DNA from: Pseudomonas flavescens
GTDB taxonomy: Bacteria > Pseudomonadota > Gammaproteobacteria > Pseudomonadales > Pseudomonadaceae
Direction of reading: 5' to 3'
Length of the DNA: 64,000 nucleotides
NCBI RefSeq assembly: GCF_013408425.1
Contig: NZ_JACBYV010000001.1
Location: 4,650,001 to 4,714,000, forward strand
Part shown: one piece after another, positions 47,108 to 56,403 of the stretch
How positions within the stretch are numbered: position 1 is the stretch's first letter
How the letters are laid out: each line of letters starts with the position of its first letter
Notes under the pieces: model-generated
The model's input: only the letters and a program-made list of their open reading frames with translations
Told to the model about the DNA's origin: nothing
Databases searched by the model: none
Made by a program: the position numbers and the translations under genes

Positions 47108-48244
47108 ATGTCTGGGAAAGGTCAGGTCGAGCTGGTGGCGGTGCACAAGGCCTACGGTGCGCGGGTGGCGGTCACCGATCTCCATCTGAAAATTCCCAGT
47201 GGCAGCTATTGCTGCCTGCTCGGCCCCAGCGGCTGCGGCAAGAGCACCACCTTGCGCATGCTGGCCGGGCACGAAGAGGTGAGCGAGGGCGACATCCTCA
47301 TGGATAACCGCAACGTCACCGAGTTTTCGCCGACCCAGCGCGGCACGGCAATGATGTTTCAGAACTACGCGCTGTTCCCGCACATGAGCTGCCTGGACAA
47401 CGTCGCCTTCGGCCTGCGCATCGCCGGCATGGCCAGGGCCGAGCGCCACGCCAAGGCCCGCGAGCTGCTGGCGCTGGTGAACATGCAGGATTACGCCGAG
47501 AGTTACCCCGAGCAGCTTTCCGGTGGTCAGCAGCAGCGAGTGGCGCTGGCCCGTGCCCTGATTACCCAGCCGGACGTGGTGCTGCTCGACGAGCCGCTGT
47601 CCGCTCTCGACCCGTTCTTGCGGATTCGCATGCGCAAGGAGCTCAAGGCGATCCAGAAGCAATTGGGGCTGACCTTCATCCACGTCACCCACTCCCAGGA
47701 AGAAGCCTTCGCCCTGGCCGATCTGGCGGTGGTGATGGACGGTGGCAAGATTCAGCAGGTAGCGCCGCCACGGGAATTGTTCGAGCGGCCAGCCACTCCC
47801 TTCGTCGCGCAATTCATCGGCGGCCACAGCCTGATGCGTGGCGAGCTGACTGCGCGCGAGGCAGATCGCGTGGTACTCAGCGTCGAAGGCACAGGGCAGG
47901 GCAGCCTGAGTCTGGCGCAACTGGGCGACGATTATGCCGAGGCCATGGTGGGCACGCCGCTGGCGTTCTCGGTGCGCTGCGATCACCTGGACATCCTGCC
48001 GCCAGGCAGCGCTCCGCCAGCCGGGCAGTTTGGCTTGCCTGCGCGGGTCTGCGATGTCGAGTTCCAGGGCGCTTTCATCTACGTCGAATGCCAAACCGCC
48101 AGCGCTACGCCGCTGATGGTTTACCTGGCCGACCGCCAGCGCCAGGTACCCGAGGTGGGTGCAGAGGTCACCCTGGCCTGGGACGCCGCGCACCTCAACC
48201 TGTTCTCCCCGCAACACGCCAACCCGACAGAGGAGGTTCACTGA
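47108..48244 (+). CDS. ABC transporter ATP-binding protein, PotA-like
   Basis: A 378-aa ATPase energising the importer below. It has Walker A LLGPSGCGKSTTLRM, Q-loop MMFQNYALFPHM, signature LSGGQQQRVALARAL, Walker B VVLLDEPLSALD and the H-loop THSQEEAFALAD. A ~130-residue TOBE domain ends the protein. Sequence type is that of spermidine/putrescine and related importers. It is the first gene of the operon and overlaps the next start by 1 base. Confidence 0.94.
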   Translation: MSGKGQVELVAVHKAYGARVAVTDLHLKIPSGSYCCLLGPSGCGKSTTLRMLAGHEEVSEGDILMDNRNVTEFSPTQRGTAMMFQNYALFPHMSCLDNVAFGLRIAGMARAERHAKARELLALVNMQDYAESYPEQLSGGQQQRVALARALITQPDVVLLDEPLSALDPFLRIRMRKELKAIQKQLGLTFIHVTHSQEEAFALADLAVVMDGGKIQQVAPPRELFERPATPFVAQFIGGHSLMRGELTAREADRVVLSVEGTGQGSLSLAQLGDDYAEAMVGTPLAFSVRCDHLDILPPGSAPPAGQFGLPARVCDVEFQGAFIYVECQTASATPLMVYLADRQRQVPEVGAEVTLAWDAAHLNLFSPQHANPTEEVH

Positions 48245-49578
48245 TGAGCGAGCACGATGACAGCACCCCGCAACTCCCCGCCGAAACCCCGCAGGTGGAA
48301 TCCGCCAAGGGACTGTCCAGGCGCAGCCTGATCAAGGGGCTGGGGGTGGCCTCGGCAGTGGCCGTGGGTTCCGGCGCGATCACCGGTTTTCCGATGATCT
48401 GGGCGCAGAACATCAAGAACATCACCTTGCGTCAGTTCGGCACCGGGGTGTCCAACCTCAACGACATCGCCATGAAGGCCAAGGAAGATCTGGGGATCAC
48501 CCTGCAACTCACCGCACTGGACTCCGATGCGGTGGCGCAGCGGGCAGTGACTCAGCCACGCTCCTTCGACATCGCCGACATCGAGTACTGGATCGGCAAG
48601 AAGGTGTACCCGTCCGGCACCATGCAGGCCATGGACACTCAACGACTGAAGAATTTCGACAAGATCTCGCCGCTGTTCATCAACGGCAAACTGAACGCCG
48701 ATTCGGTGATCGCCCAAGGTACTGCGCCGCACACCGTTGGCTTCGTCGAAAGCGCCGATTCGCTGAAGTTCGCCAGTGAGCCGACCCGCTGGATGACGCT
48801 GGTGCCGACCATCTACAACGCCGACACCCTGGGCATTCGCCCGGATCTGGTCGGGCGCCCGATCAAGAACTGGCGCGACATCATGGACCCGGCCTTCAAG
48901 GGCAAGGCCTCGATCCTCAACATCCCGTCCATCGGCATCATGGACGCGGCGATGATCTGCGAATCCATGGGTGAGATCACCTATGGCGACAAGGGCAACA
49001 TGACCCAGGCCGAGATCGACAAGACCATCGCCATCCTCATGCAGGCGAAGAAAGACGGCCAGTTCCGCGCCTTCTGGAAGAGCTTCGATGAGTCGGTGAA
49101 CCTGATGGCTTCCGGTGAGGTGGTGATCCAGTCCATGTGGTCACCGGCCGTGGCCGCCGTGCGCAGCCGCGGTGTGGCCTGCACCTACCAGCCGCTGGAA
49201 GAGGGCTATCGCGCCTGGGGCGGCGGTATCGGTCTGGCCAAGCACCTCAGCGGCCTGGAGCTGGATGCGGCCTATGAGTACATCGACTGGTACCTGTCGG
49301 GCTGGGTCGGTGCCTACCTCAACCGCCAGGGCTACTACAGCGCCGCCCCGGAGACCTCCAGGCAGTACATGAGCGCCGATGAATGGGGCTTCTGGATGGA
49401 GGGCAAGGCCGCCCAGAGCGACATTCTCAGCCCGGACGGCAAGGTCATGGAAAAGGCCGGCGCGGTGCGTGATGGCGGCTCCTATGAGCAGCGCATGGGC
49501 AGCGTGGCTTGCTGGAACTCGGTGATGGACGAGAACCGCCACATGGTCCGCAAGTGGAACGAGTTCATCGTTTCCTGA
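48244..49578 (+). CDS. ABC transporter substrate-binding protein with Tat signal
   Basis: A 444-aa binding protein of the spermidine/putrescine (PotD/SBP_bac) class. The N-terminus carries a twin-arginine signal (LSRRSLIKGLGVASAVAVGSGAITG), so it is exported folded. The C-terminal half has EGYRAWGGGIGLAKHL, AYEYIDWYLSGWVGAYLNRQGYYSA and GGSYEQRMGSVACWNSVMDE. A homologue lacking a signal peptide lies at 61705-62877. AGAGGAGG precedes the start. The ligand is unknown; racemase and allantoinase neighbours suggest a hydantoin or ureide. Confidence 0.9.
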   Translation: MSEHDDSTPQLPAETPQVESAKGLSRRSLIKGLGVASAVAVGSGAITGFPMIWAQNIKNITLRQFGTGVSNLNDIAMKAKEDLGITLQLTALDSDAVAQRAVTQPRSFDIADIEYWIGKKVYPSGTMQAMDTQRLKNFDKISPLFINGKLNADSVIAQGTAPHTVGFVESADSLKFASEPTRWMTLVPTIYNADTLGIRPDLVGRPIKNWRDIMDPAFKGKASILNIPSIGIMDAAMICESMGEITYGDKGNMTQAEIDKTIAILMQAKKDGQFRAFWKSFDESVNLMASGEVVIQSMWSPAVAAVRSRGVACTYQPLEEGYRAWGGGIGLAKHLSGLELDAAYEYIDWYLSGWVGAYLNRQGYYSAAPETSRQYMSADEWGFWMEGKAAQSDILSPDGKVMEKAGAVRDGGSYEQRMGSVACWNSVMDENRHMVRKWNEFIVS

Positions 49579-49657
49579 CCCGGCCGTAGCGGTGGGTGGC
49601 GCCGTTTCATCCACCGCCGCGCCTGCGCCACCTCACTTTCTGCGTACTGGACTCGAT

Positions 49658-50512
49658 ATGCGCACCGGACTCGCCAACATCAGCCACCTGCAAGCCCTGC
49701 CGCTGGCGCTGACCCTGCTGCTGTTCCTGGTCTTCCCCATCACGGTGATCGTGGTGGTGAGCTTCTGGGACTACGACTCCTACCAGTTGATCCCGGACTT
49801 CATCTTCGGCAACTACCAGTACCTGCTGTCATCGCCGACGACCTTGCAGGCTTACCTGAATACCTTCAAGTACGCCTTGCTGACCTGGCTGATCACCCTG
49901 ACGCTGGGCTTTACCGTGGCCTACTACCTGGCCTTCCACATCCGCAGCAACAAGGTGCAAACCTTGCTGTTTCTGCTGTGCACCATCCCGTTCTTCACCT
50001 CCAACATCATCCGCATGATTTCCTGGATACCACTGTTGGGGCGCAATGGTCTGGTCAACAGCGGCCTGATCGGCGCGGGGTTGATCGAACAGCCGCTGGA
50101 GTTTCTGCTGTACAGCGACTTCTCCATCGTTCTGGCCTATGTGCACCTGTACACCCTGTTCATGGTGGTGCCGATCTTCAACACCATGATGCGCATCGAT
50201 CGCCGCCTGATCGAGGCCGCGCGGGACGCCGGAGCGCAGACCTGGCAGATCCTCCTGCTGGTGATCGTGCCGCTGTGCAAGTCGGGCATTCTCATCGGCA
50301 GCATTTTCGTACTGACCCTGGTGATGGGCGACTTCGTTACCGTGCGCATCATGGGGGGCGGCCTGCATGCTTCGGTCGGCGTGCTGATCCACAACGAAAT
50401 CAGTTTGCTGCAATACCCGGCGGCTGCGGCCAGTGCCGTGGTGCTGCTGGCCACGGTGCTGCTGATGCTGGTGGTGATGTTCCGCCTGGTGGATATCCGC
50501 AAGGAGCTATGA
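49658..50512 (+). CDS. ABC transporter permease 1
   Basis: A 284-aa inner-membrane permease with about six helices (LALTLLLFLVFPITVIVVVSF first) and the ATPase-contact EAA loop (IEAARDAGAQTWQILLLVIVPL). It is of PotB type. The ATG at 49658 gives a normal N-terminus; the frame runs upstream to 49592 without a convincing site. It overlaps the start region of the second permease. Confidence 0.92.
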   Translation: MRTGLANISHLQALPLALTLLLFLVFPITVIVVVSFWDYDSYQLIPDFIFGNYQYLLSSPTTLQAYLNTFKYALLTWLITLTLGFTVAYYLAFHIRSNKVQTLLFLLCTIPFFTSNIIRMISWIPLLGRNGLVNSGLIGAGLIEQPLEFLLYSDFSIVLAYVHLYTLFMVVPIFNTMMRIDRRLIEAARDAGAQTWQILLLVIVPLCKSGILIGSIFVLTLVMGDFVTVRIMGGGLHASVGVLIHNEISLLQYPAAAASAVVLLATVLLMLVVMFRLVDIRKEL

Positions 50513-50514
50513 CC

Positions 50515-51333
50515 ATGAAATCCACGGCACGGCCGTTGAGCTTTTATTGCCTGAGCCTGTTCTTTGGCCTGTTCGTACTGTTCCTTTACGGGCCGACCCT
50601 GACCATCGGCATTCTCTCGTTCCAGGGGCCGGACGGCGGGTTGACCTTTCCCATGAACGGCGTGTCCCTGCACTGGTTTCACAACCTGTTCCAGGCCCAG
50701 CAGGTGGGCGATTTCGCCGGTGCCTTCAGCCGTTCGATTCTCCTCGGTATCGCGGTGATGGCCTGCACACTGGTGTTTTCGGTGCTCGCCGGGTTCGCTT
50801 ACCGGCGCCCATTCGCTGGCAGTCAGGCACTGTTCTACCTGACGTTGGCGAGCCTGATCATTCCGTCGATTCTGGTCAGCCTGGGCATTGGCCTGATGTT
50901 CGATCGCCTCGGCTGGGAGCCGATCTGGTACAGCTCGGCCTTTGGCGCGCACCTGACCTGGACCTTGCCGTTCGGCCTGTTGATCATGTTCGCCGTGTTC
51001 AACCGCTTCAACCGCGCCTACGAAATGGCGGCCCGCGACCTCGGCGCGAGCGCCTGGCAAACGGTACGCCTGATCGTTCTGCCGCTGATTGCCCCAAGCC
51101 TGTTCGGCGTGGCGCTGTTCGGCTTCACCCTGTCCTACGACGAATTCGCCCGCACCCTGATGGTCTCCGGCAGCTTCAATAGCCTGCCTCTGGAAATCTT
51201 CGGCATGACCACCAACGTCACCACCCCGGTGCTCTATGCGCTGGGCACACTGACCACGCTGTTTTCCCTGGCGCTGATTGGTCTGGTGCTGCTGTTGATG
51301 AATCTGAGCCAGCGTATGAGAAAACCCGTATGA
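50515..51333 (+). CDS. ABC transporter permease 2
   Basis: A 272-aa permease of PotC type with six helices and an EAA loop (YEMAARDLGASAWQTVRLIVLPLI). The ATG at 50515 is 8 bases after AAGGAG and is preferred over 50509, which is only 2 bases away. It overlaps the racemase gene by 4 bp, linking transport and metabolism in one transcript. Confidence 0.92.
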   Translation: MKSTARPLSFYCLSLFFGLFVLFLYGPTLTIGILSFQGPDGGLTFPMNGVSLHWFHNLFQAQQVGDFAGAFSRSILLGIAVMACTLVFSVLAGFAYRRPFAGSQALFYLTLASLIIPSILVSLGIGLMFDRLGWEPIWYSSAFGAHLTWTLPFGLLIMFAVFNRFNRAYEMAARDLGASAWQTVRLIVLPLIAPSLFGVALFGFTLSYDEFARTLMVSGSFNSLPLEIFGMTTNVTTPVLYALGTLTTLFSLALIGLVLLLMNLSQRMRKPV

Positions 51334-52031
51334 AGATTCGCGTGATCAATCCCAATGGCTCGGCGGGCATGGCCCAATTGCTGGATGCAACCTGCCAGGG
51401 CATCAAGGCGGCCGATACGCAGTTGAGCGTGATCCATCTGCCCGGCTCGGTGGCGAGCATCGAGGGCGCTGCCGATGGCGTGTGCGCGGCTTATCACCTG
51501 CTGGGAGCGATGCGTCAGGGCCAGGAAGAGGGCGTGCAAGGTTTCGTGATCGCCTGTTTCGACGACACCGGCCTGGATGCCGCTCGCGAATTGGCCAGCG
51601 GCCCGGTGCTGGGCATCGGCGAAGCGGCCATGCACGCGGCGAGCATGCTGAGCGTGCGCTACTCGATCCTTACCAGCCTGCCGCGTTCGATCCACATCAT
51701 CGAGCGCAACATGCACAGCTATGGCCTGCAGCGGCGCTGCGCGAATATCCATGCGGCGGATATTCCGGTGCTGGAGCTGGAGCGCGATCCCGCCCATTAC
51801 CTGCGTCTGCGCGACCTGGGCCAGCAGATCCTGCGCGATGACCGTAGCGAGTGTCTGGTGATGGGCTGCGCAGGCATGAGCCAGTGGGCGCAGCGCCTGC
51901 AGGAGGATCTCGGCGTGCCGGTGGTCGATGGGGTTCAGGTGGCGTTGAAATGGGTGGAGGCGCTGGTGCAGTTGCGCCTGGGCAGCAGCAAGAGCCTGAG
52001 CTATGCCTGGCCGCGCGAGAAGGTGGTGTAG
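51330..52031 (+). CDS. Asp/Glu/hydantoin racemase, possibly allantoin racemase
   Basis: A 233-aa enzyme. It starts IRVINPNGSAGMAQLLDATC, as hydantoin and allantoin racemases do, and has the two catalytic Cys in VIACFDDTGLD and VMGCAGMSQW. It should interconvert the enantiomers of a hydantoin-type substrate. The adjacent PuuE-like allantoinase makes allantoin racemase (HpxA-like) the best guess. It is the fifth gene of the ABC operon. Confidence 0.88.
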   Translation: MKIRVINPNGSAGMAQLLDATCQGIKAADTQLSVIHLPGSVASIEGAADGVCAAYHLLGAMRQGQEEGVQGFVIACFDDTGLDAARELASGPVLGIGEAAMHAASMLSVRYSILTSLPRSIHIIERNMHSYGLQRRCANIHAADIPVLELERDPAHYLRLRDLGQQILRDDRSECLVMGCAGMSQWAQRLQEDLGVPVVDGVQVALKWVEALVQLRLGSSKSLSYAWPREKVV

Positions 52032-52085
52032 CGGCTGTGCCGCTGGCACATTTTCTATCACCTCTAAAGCAGCCTAAGGAAGAAC

Positions 52086-53009
52086 ATGACTCCACATTAT
52101 CCCCGCGACCTGCGCGGATACGCAGGCAACCCGCCTCAGGCAAAATGGCCGGGAAATGCGCGAATCGCCGTCCAGTTCGTCCTCAATATCGAGGAGGGCA
52201 GTGAAAGTTGTGTGCTGCATGGGGATCCGCAGAGCGAAACGTTTCTTTCCGAGATCGTCGGTGCGCAGAGCTTTGCCGATCGGCATATGAGCATGGAGTC
52301 GATGTACGAATACGGCTCCCGTGCCGGTGTGTGGCGCATCCTCGATGAGTTCCAACGCCGCCAACTGCCGCTTACCGCCTTTGCCGTCGCCATGGCCCTG
52401 GAGCGTTGCCCGGACATCACCCAGGCGTTGGTCGCACGCAACCACGAAATCGCCAGTCACGGCTGGCGTTGGTTGCATTACCAGAACACTCCGGCCGATC
52501 TGGAGCGCGAACACCTCGAGCGCGCGGTCGAGCTGATCACCCGCCTTACCGGCGCCGCACCGCTCGGCTGGTATACCGGTAGAGACAGCCCCAACACGCG
52601 GCGCCTGGTGGTCGAGCATGGCGGCTTTCTCTACGACAGCGATTATTACGGCGACGACCTGCCGCTATGGAGCACCGTAGAAACTCGCGACGGTACCCGT
52701 CAGCCTCACCTGATCGTGCCTTATACGCTCGACGCCAATGACATGCGCTTCTCGAGCCCGGGCGGATTCAACAGTGGTGACCAGTTCTTCGCCTACCTGA
52801 GAGATACTTTCGACGTGCTCTACGCCGAGGGCGAAACGGCGCCGAAAATGATGTCGATCGGTCTGCACGCACGGCTGATCGGTCGCCCTGGGCGTTTCCG
52901 GGCGTTGCAACGCTTCCTCGATCATATCGAAGCCCATGATCGTGTCTGGGTGGCGCGTCGAGTCGACATCGCCCGGCACTGGGTCGAGCATCATCCTTAC
53001 CAAGCGTAG
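52086..53009 (+). CDS. puuE: Allantoinase, PuuE type
   Basis: A 307-aa polysaccharide-deacetylase-fold enzyme, the length of PuuE. It has YPRDLRGYAGNPPQAKWPGNARIAVQFVLNIEEGSE, SMESMYEYGSRAGVWRILDEF, EIASHGWRWLHY and GWYTGRDSPNTRRLVVEHGGFLYDSDYYGDDLP, which match the cofactor-independent allantoinase that opens allantoin to allantoate. The usual metal-binding Asp-Asp is replaced (NIEE), as expected for PuuE. No urate or allantoate genes are nearby, so a paralogue acting on another hydantoin is possible. Confidence 0.85.
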   Translation: MTPHYPRDLRGYAGNPPQAKWPGNARIAVQFVLNIEEGSESCVLHGDPQSETFLSEIVGAQSFADRHMSMESMYEYGSRAGVWRILDEFQRRQLPLTAFAVAMALERCPDITQALVARNHEIASHGWRWLHYQNTPADLEREHLERAVELITRLTGAAPLGWYTGRDSPNTRRLVVEHGGFLYDSDYYGDDLPLWSTVETRDGTRQPHLIVPYTLDANDMRFSSPGGFNSGDQFFAYLRDTFDVLYAEGETAPKMMSIGLHARLIGRPGRFRALQRFLDHIEAHDRVWVARRVDIARHWVEHHPYQA

Positions 53010-53185
53010 AAACGCACTGCTTCGCCAGGGCGGTTGGCTGGGTATTTCGAAAGACGCCTGCAGCAGATAGGAATCAGGGTATCGGGAGCTGCCGAACCTG
53101 AGCGGATTGCCGAATCCATCGAAGATCATTAGCCTGCGCTTTTTGCCCGGGCCGGGTGGCCCTGGCCAACACGATGGATCACGGT

Positions 53186-53689
53186 ATGAGCGAGCAGGTC
53201 GAAAACATCACCTATTACCTGGAGATGCACAGCCCCGAACAGGTGCGCGCCAAGCCCATGCCTGACGACCTGCAGGTGGTCGAGTGCCGCATCAAGCAGT
53301 TCCAGCTCAACCGCTTTCTCTACCAGTTGGTGGGCGGGCCCTGGGAGTGGACGGACAAGCTGTCCTGGTCGGATGCGCAGTGGCGCGAGCTGGTCGAGAC
53401 TGACACTCATCGTACTTGGGTGGCCTACCACCAAGGCGCTATCGCCGGTTACTACGAGTTGCAGCGTGACGCCGACGGCTCGGTGGAGATTCTCTATTTC
53501 GGTCTCGCCGAAGCGTTTTTCGGTCAGGGTTTCGGCGGCCCGCTGCTGACCCACGCGCTGCAATCCGCCTGGGCCTGGCCCGGTACCCGGCGAGTCTGGG
53601 TGCACACCTGCACCTTCGATCACCCCAGCGCCCTGGCCAACTATCAGGCCCGTGGGTTGCAGCTGTATCGCCAGGAAGTCGAAGGCTGA
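53186..53689 (+). CDS. GNAT-family N-acetyltransferase
   Basis: A ~167-aa acetyltransferase with the GNAT acetyl-CoA site region (LYFGLAEAFFGQGFGGPLLTHALQSAW) and C-terminal NYQARGLQLYRQE. The substrate is unknown. Start is uncertain: ATG 53186 has GGAT 7 bases upstream, ATG 53174 and GTG 53156 are alternatives. It lies 177 bp after puuE and is convergent with the downstream regulator gene. Confidence 0.82.
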   Translation: MSEQVENITYYLEMHSPEQVRAKPMPDDLQVVECRIKQFQLNRFLYQLVGGPWEWTDKLSWSDAQWRELVETDTHRTWVAYHQGAIAGYYELQRDADGSVEILYFGLAEAFFGQGFGGPLLTHALQSAWAWPGTRRVWVHTCTFDHPSALANYQARGLQLYRQEVEG

Positions 53690-53697
53690 GGGGCGTT

Positions 53698-54708
53698 TCA
53701 GCTCAAGCGGATCAGATAACTCGGTAGTGCCGGCTCCGGTAATACCGACAGCACCTTGAGGCGTTGCAGGGTGCGCTCGCGGGCGCAGCTCAGGTGATGG
53801 CGCAGGGCGTTGGCGGCGCGGTCGATATCCTTGGCCAGCAGCGCCTCGATCACCTGATGGTGTTCGTCGAGCATCGCTTCGTCCAGGCTTCTGCGCAAGG
53901 CGCCGTGGAGGATGCGGCCGATGTTCATCTGGCTCTGGCATTGGCGTATCAGCGAAGCCATCTTTTGATTGCGCAGGCCGGCCAGGCACTCGACGTGCAG
54001 GTCGTGTTCGATGCGTTCGATGGTGGCGCGCTCGGCGCCGTTGCTGGCCTGGCGGGCGCGCTCGATGCGCTCGAGCATGCCGTGCAGTGCATCTTGGCTC
54101 AGACCTGGAGCGCTCTGCCTCAGCGCCTGCGGTTCGAGCAGGCCGCGCAGTTCGTAGTCGTCGATCACCGATTGCGCCGTGAGCGGGCCGGCCAGCCATT
54201 GCGAGTAGGGTTCCTTTTCCACCAGGCCACGGTCGCGCAGGCGCATCAGCGCTTCGCGGACCACGCTGCGACTGACGTTCAGGTGCTCGGCCGCCAGTTG
54301 CTCGTCCAGCCGGTAGTGACCGAAGACCATGAAGGTGCCAACGCTGGCGGCGAGGTCTTCATAAGCACGTTCACCCAATGGTCGTACGTCGATCAGTTCA
54401 TCTTCCGTTTCCAGGCCCAATAGCTGGCGTGTCAGCGGTGTGCGCAGTGGTTCGACGGCTGCGTCGTGCGGGTTGACCAGATAGCCGCGGCCTTCGAAAC
54501 GGCAGATCAGGCCTTCGTCATGCAGCAGGTTAAGCGCCTGCCGTACCGGTACGCGGCTGGTGCCGAACAGCTGCGCCAGCGGGGCTTCGACCAGCACCAG
54601 GCCAGGGGCTGCACGTCCCTGAGTGATGGAGGCGCGCAGGGTGTCGCGGATCATTTCGTAGCGCGAGACCGCAAGGGATTCTTCCTGAGGGGCGCTTGCT
54701 GCGGGCAT
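53698..54708 (-). CDS. GntR-family regulator with two winged-helix domains
   Basis: A 336-aa protein. The first GntR HTH spans about residues 15-75 (SRYEMIRDTLRASITQG, GTSRVPVRQALNLLHDEGLI). A second GntR-like HTH spans about 110-170 (YEDLAASVGTFMVFGHYRL, NVSRSVVREALMRLRDRGLVEKE). An FCD ligand domain follows to the end (ELRGLLEPQALR, EHHQVIEALLAKDIDRAANALRHHL). Most GntR regulators have one HTH. It is divergent from the amidase operon and probably controls it through the palindrome before that gene. Confidence 0.88.
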   Translation of the reverse strand: MPAASAPQEESLAVSRYEMIRDTLRASITQGRAAPGLVLVEAPLAQLFGTSRVPVRQALNLLHDEGLICRFEGRGYLVNPHDAAVEPLRTPLTRQLLGLETEDELIDVRPLGERAYEDLAASVGTFMVFGHYRLDEQLAAEHLNVSRSVVREALMRLRDRGLVEKEPYSQWLAGPLTAQSVIDDYELRGLLEPQALRQSAPGLSQDALHGMLERIERARQASNGAERATIERIEHDLHVECLAGLRNQKMASLIRQCQSQMNIGRILHGALRRSLDEAMLDEHHQVIEALLAKDIDRAANALRHHLSCARERTLQRLKVLSVLPEPALPSYLIRLS

Positions 54709-54918
54709 ACCGGGTTTCCGGGGACGAGTACGAGGTGGCGATTCTCTCACAGGTTCAGCCCTCCCGATTACCTCGATGGCGGTGCTCCAAAAGGAAGCAT
54801 CTTGGAACCCAGCGTTACTTTTTTGCACAAAAATGGATCTTTTAAATTTATATCCGTTATTTGTTTTGGCAACCTTCGGTCCCGCGCTTGACGGGCTCTT
54901 GAAGTGTTTTTGAAAGAT

Positions 54919-54934
54919 TGGCATGAAGGCTGCT
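54919..54934 (+). promoter_or_regulatory. Sigma-54-like promoter of the amidase operon
   Basis: TGGCATGAAGGCTGCT has GG-N10-GC spacing and differs from the consensus at two positions (CAT for CAC, CTGC for TTGC). The predicted start would fall within the operator at 54940-54967. Confidence 0.5.
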
Positions 54935-54939
54935 TTTGT

Positions 54940-54967
54940 AAACGTACTTTTTTGTATATGTACGTTT
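54940..54967 (+). promoter_or_regulatory. Operator palindrome before the amidase gene
   Basis: A perfect 8-bp inverted repeat AAACGTAC/GTACGTTT with a 12-bp T-rich spacer, ending 10 bp before the amidase ATG. GTAC-cored arms suit a GntR dimer. The divergent tandem-HTH regulator is the natural candidate. Confidence 0.6.
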
Positions 54968-54977
54968 TGAGGTTTCC

Positions 54978-56330
54978 ATGCCCGGTCCATCCCGCGCTCT
55001 CGAACTCGCCCAGGCTTATGCTGCGGGCTCGACCGACCCCGTCGAGGTGCTCGAGGCCGCGTTGGCGAAAGCTGCCGAGCTGCCGGCGGCATTCATCTCG
55101 CTGAGCGCCGAGCGTGGCCGTCGCGAAGCGCTGGCGTCACGGTCACGCTGGCGGGCCGGGCAAGCGCTGTCGGTGTTGGACGGTGTGCCCTTCGCCTGGA
55201 AGGATTTGTTCGATGTGGCCGGCAGCGTGACCACCGCCGGCTCGGCGACCCGCCGCGAGCTGGCGCCAGCCACCGCTGACGCTGCCCTGGTTGGCGCGCT
55301 CACCAGGGCTGGCCTGGTCAATCTGGGCAAGACCAACCTCAGTGAGTTCGCTTATTCCGGGCTCGGCCTCAATCCGCATTTCGGTACGCCGATCAACCCA
55401 TTCAGCGGGCACGAGCCCCGTGTTCCCGGTGGCTCGTCGAGTGGTTCTGCGGTTGCCGTGGCCGCGGGTGTGGTGCCGCTGGCGATGGGCACCGACACGG
55501 CAGGGTCGATTCGTGTCCCGGCGGCTTTCAACGGCTTGGTCGGTTACCGCAGCAGCCGACGCCGTTACGCCTTCGACGGTGTATTTCCCCTGGCTCGCTC
55601 TCTGGATGCCCTTGGCCCACTGGCGCGCACTGTCGAGGACGTCGTGGCAGTGGACAGCCTGCTGCGTGGTGGCCCGGTGTCGCGTCGCTCAACCGCGTGT
55701 TCATTGTTTGGCGTGCGTGTGTACGTCGACCCGGCCTGGGTCGACGATTCGCGCGTACAGCCAGCGGTCAGGCAGAACCTGGAGCGCGCGCTGGAGCGCT
55801 TGGCCTGCGCCGGTGCCGTGGTCGAACGCAAACCCATCAAGGCCATGCGCGAGGCGCTGGCGATGATCGAGCGCGGCGACTGGGTCGGTTCCGCAGAGGC
55901 CTTTGCCCTGCACGAGAGCCTGCTCGACAGCGCCGACGCCAAGCGTCTCGACCCGCGCGTGCGCAAGCGGCTCGAAGGGGCGCGCTCGATCCCGGCCAGC
56001 CACCAGATACGCCTTTACCAACAGGGTGAAAGCCTGCGCAGGCAACTCGTCGATGAGCTGGATGGAGCCTTCGTGATCACGCCGACCGTCGCTCATGTGG
56101 CCCCGCTGCTGGTGCCTCTGGAAGCCGACGAGGCGTTGTTCGTTGCCACCAACCTGGCCACTCTGCGCCTGACCATGCCCGGCAGCCTGCTCGACATGCC
56201 CGCGGTTGCCTTGCCTAGCGGTGTCGATGAGCACGGCTTGCCCACCAGCCTGCTGCTTGCAGCGCCCAGCGCCGCGGACGACCTGTTGCTGCGTGCGGCG
56301 CTGGCTGTCGAGGCTGCCTTGCTGCCCTGA
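54978..56330 (+). CDS. Amidase-signature hydrolase
   Basis: A 450-aa amidase. The catalytic triad is visible: Lys in [12 protein letters not shown], cis-Ser in [15 protein letters not shown] and nucleophile Ser in [14 protein letters not shown]. It hydrolyses an amide to acid and ammonia. In context it could act as a half-amidase on the product of the cyclic-imide-hydrolase-like enzyme below. It is the first gene of a rightward operon under the palindrome at 54940-54967. Confidence 0.92.
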   Translation: MPGPSRALELAQAYAAGSTDPVEVLEAALAKAAELPAAFISLSAERGRREALASRSRWRAGQALSVLDGVPFAWKDLFDVAGSVTTAGSATRRELAPATADAALVGALTRAGLVNLGKTNLSEFAYSGLGLNPHFGTPINPFSGHEPRVPGGSSSGSAVAVAAGVVPLAMGTDTAGSIRVPAAFNGLVGYRSSRRRYAFDGVFPLARSLDALGPLARTVEDVVAVDSLLRGGPVSRRSTACSLFGVRVYVDPAWVDDSRVQPAVRQNLERALERLACAGAVVERKPIKAMREALAMIERGDWVGSAEAFALHESLLDSADAKRLDPRVRKRLEGARSIPASHQIRLYQQGESLRRQLVDELDGAFVITPTVAHVAPLLVPLEADEALFVATNLATLRLTMPGSLLDMPAVALPSGVDEHGLPTSLLLAAPSAADDLLLRAALAVEAALLP

Positions 56331-56403
56331 ATTCGCTTGGGCGAGCAGCGGGGCCCGGCCCGCTTGCACGTCGCTCACCGATCCGGGTCAAGAGGATTCA
56401 ACG

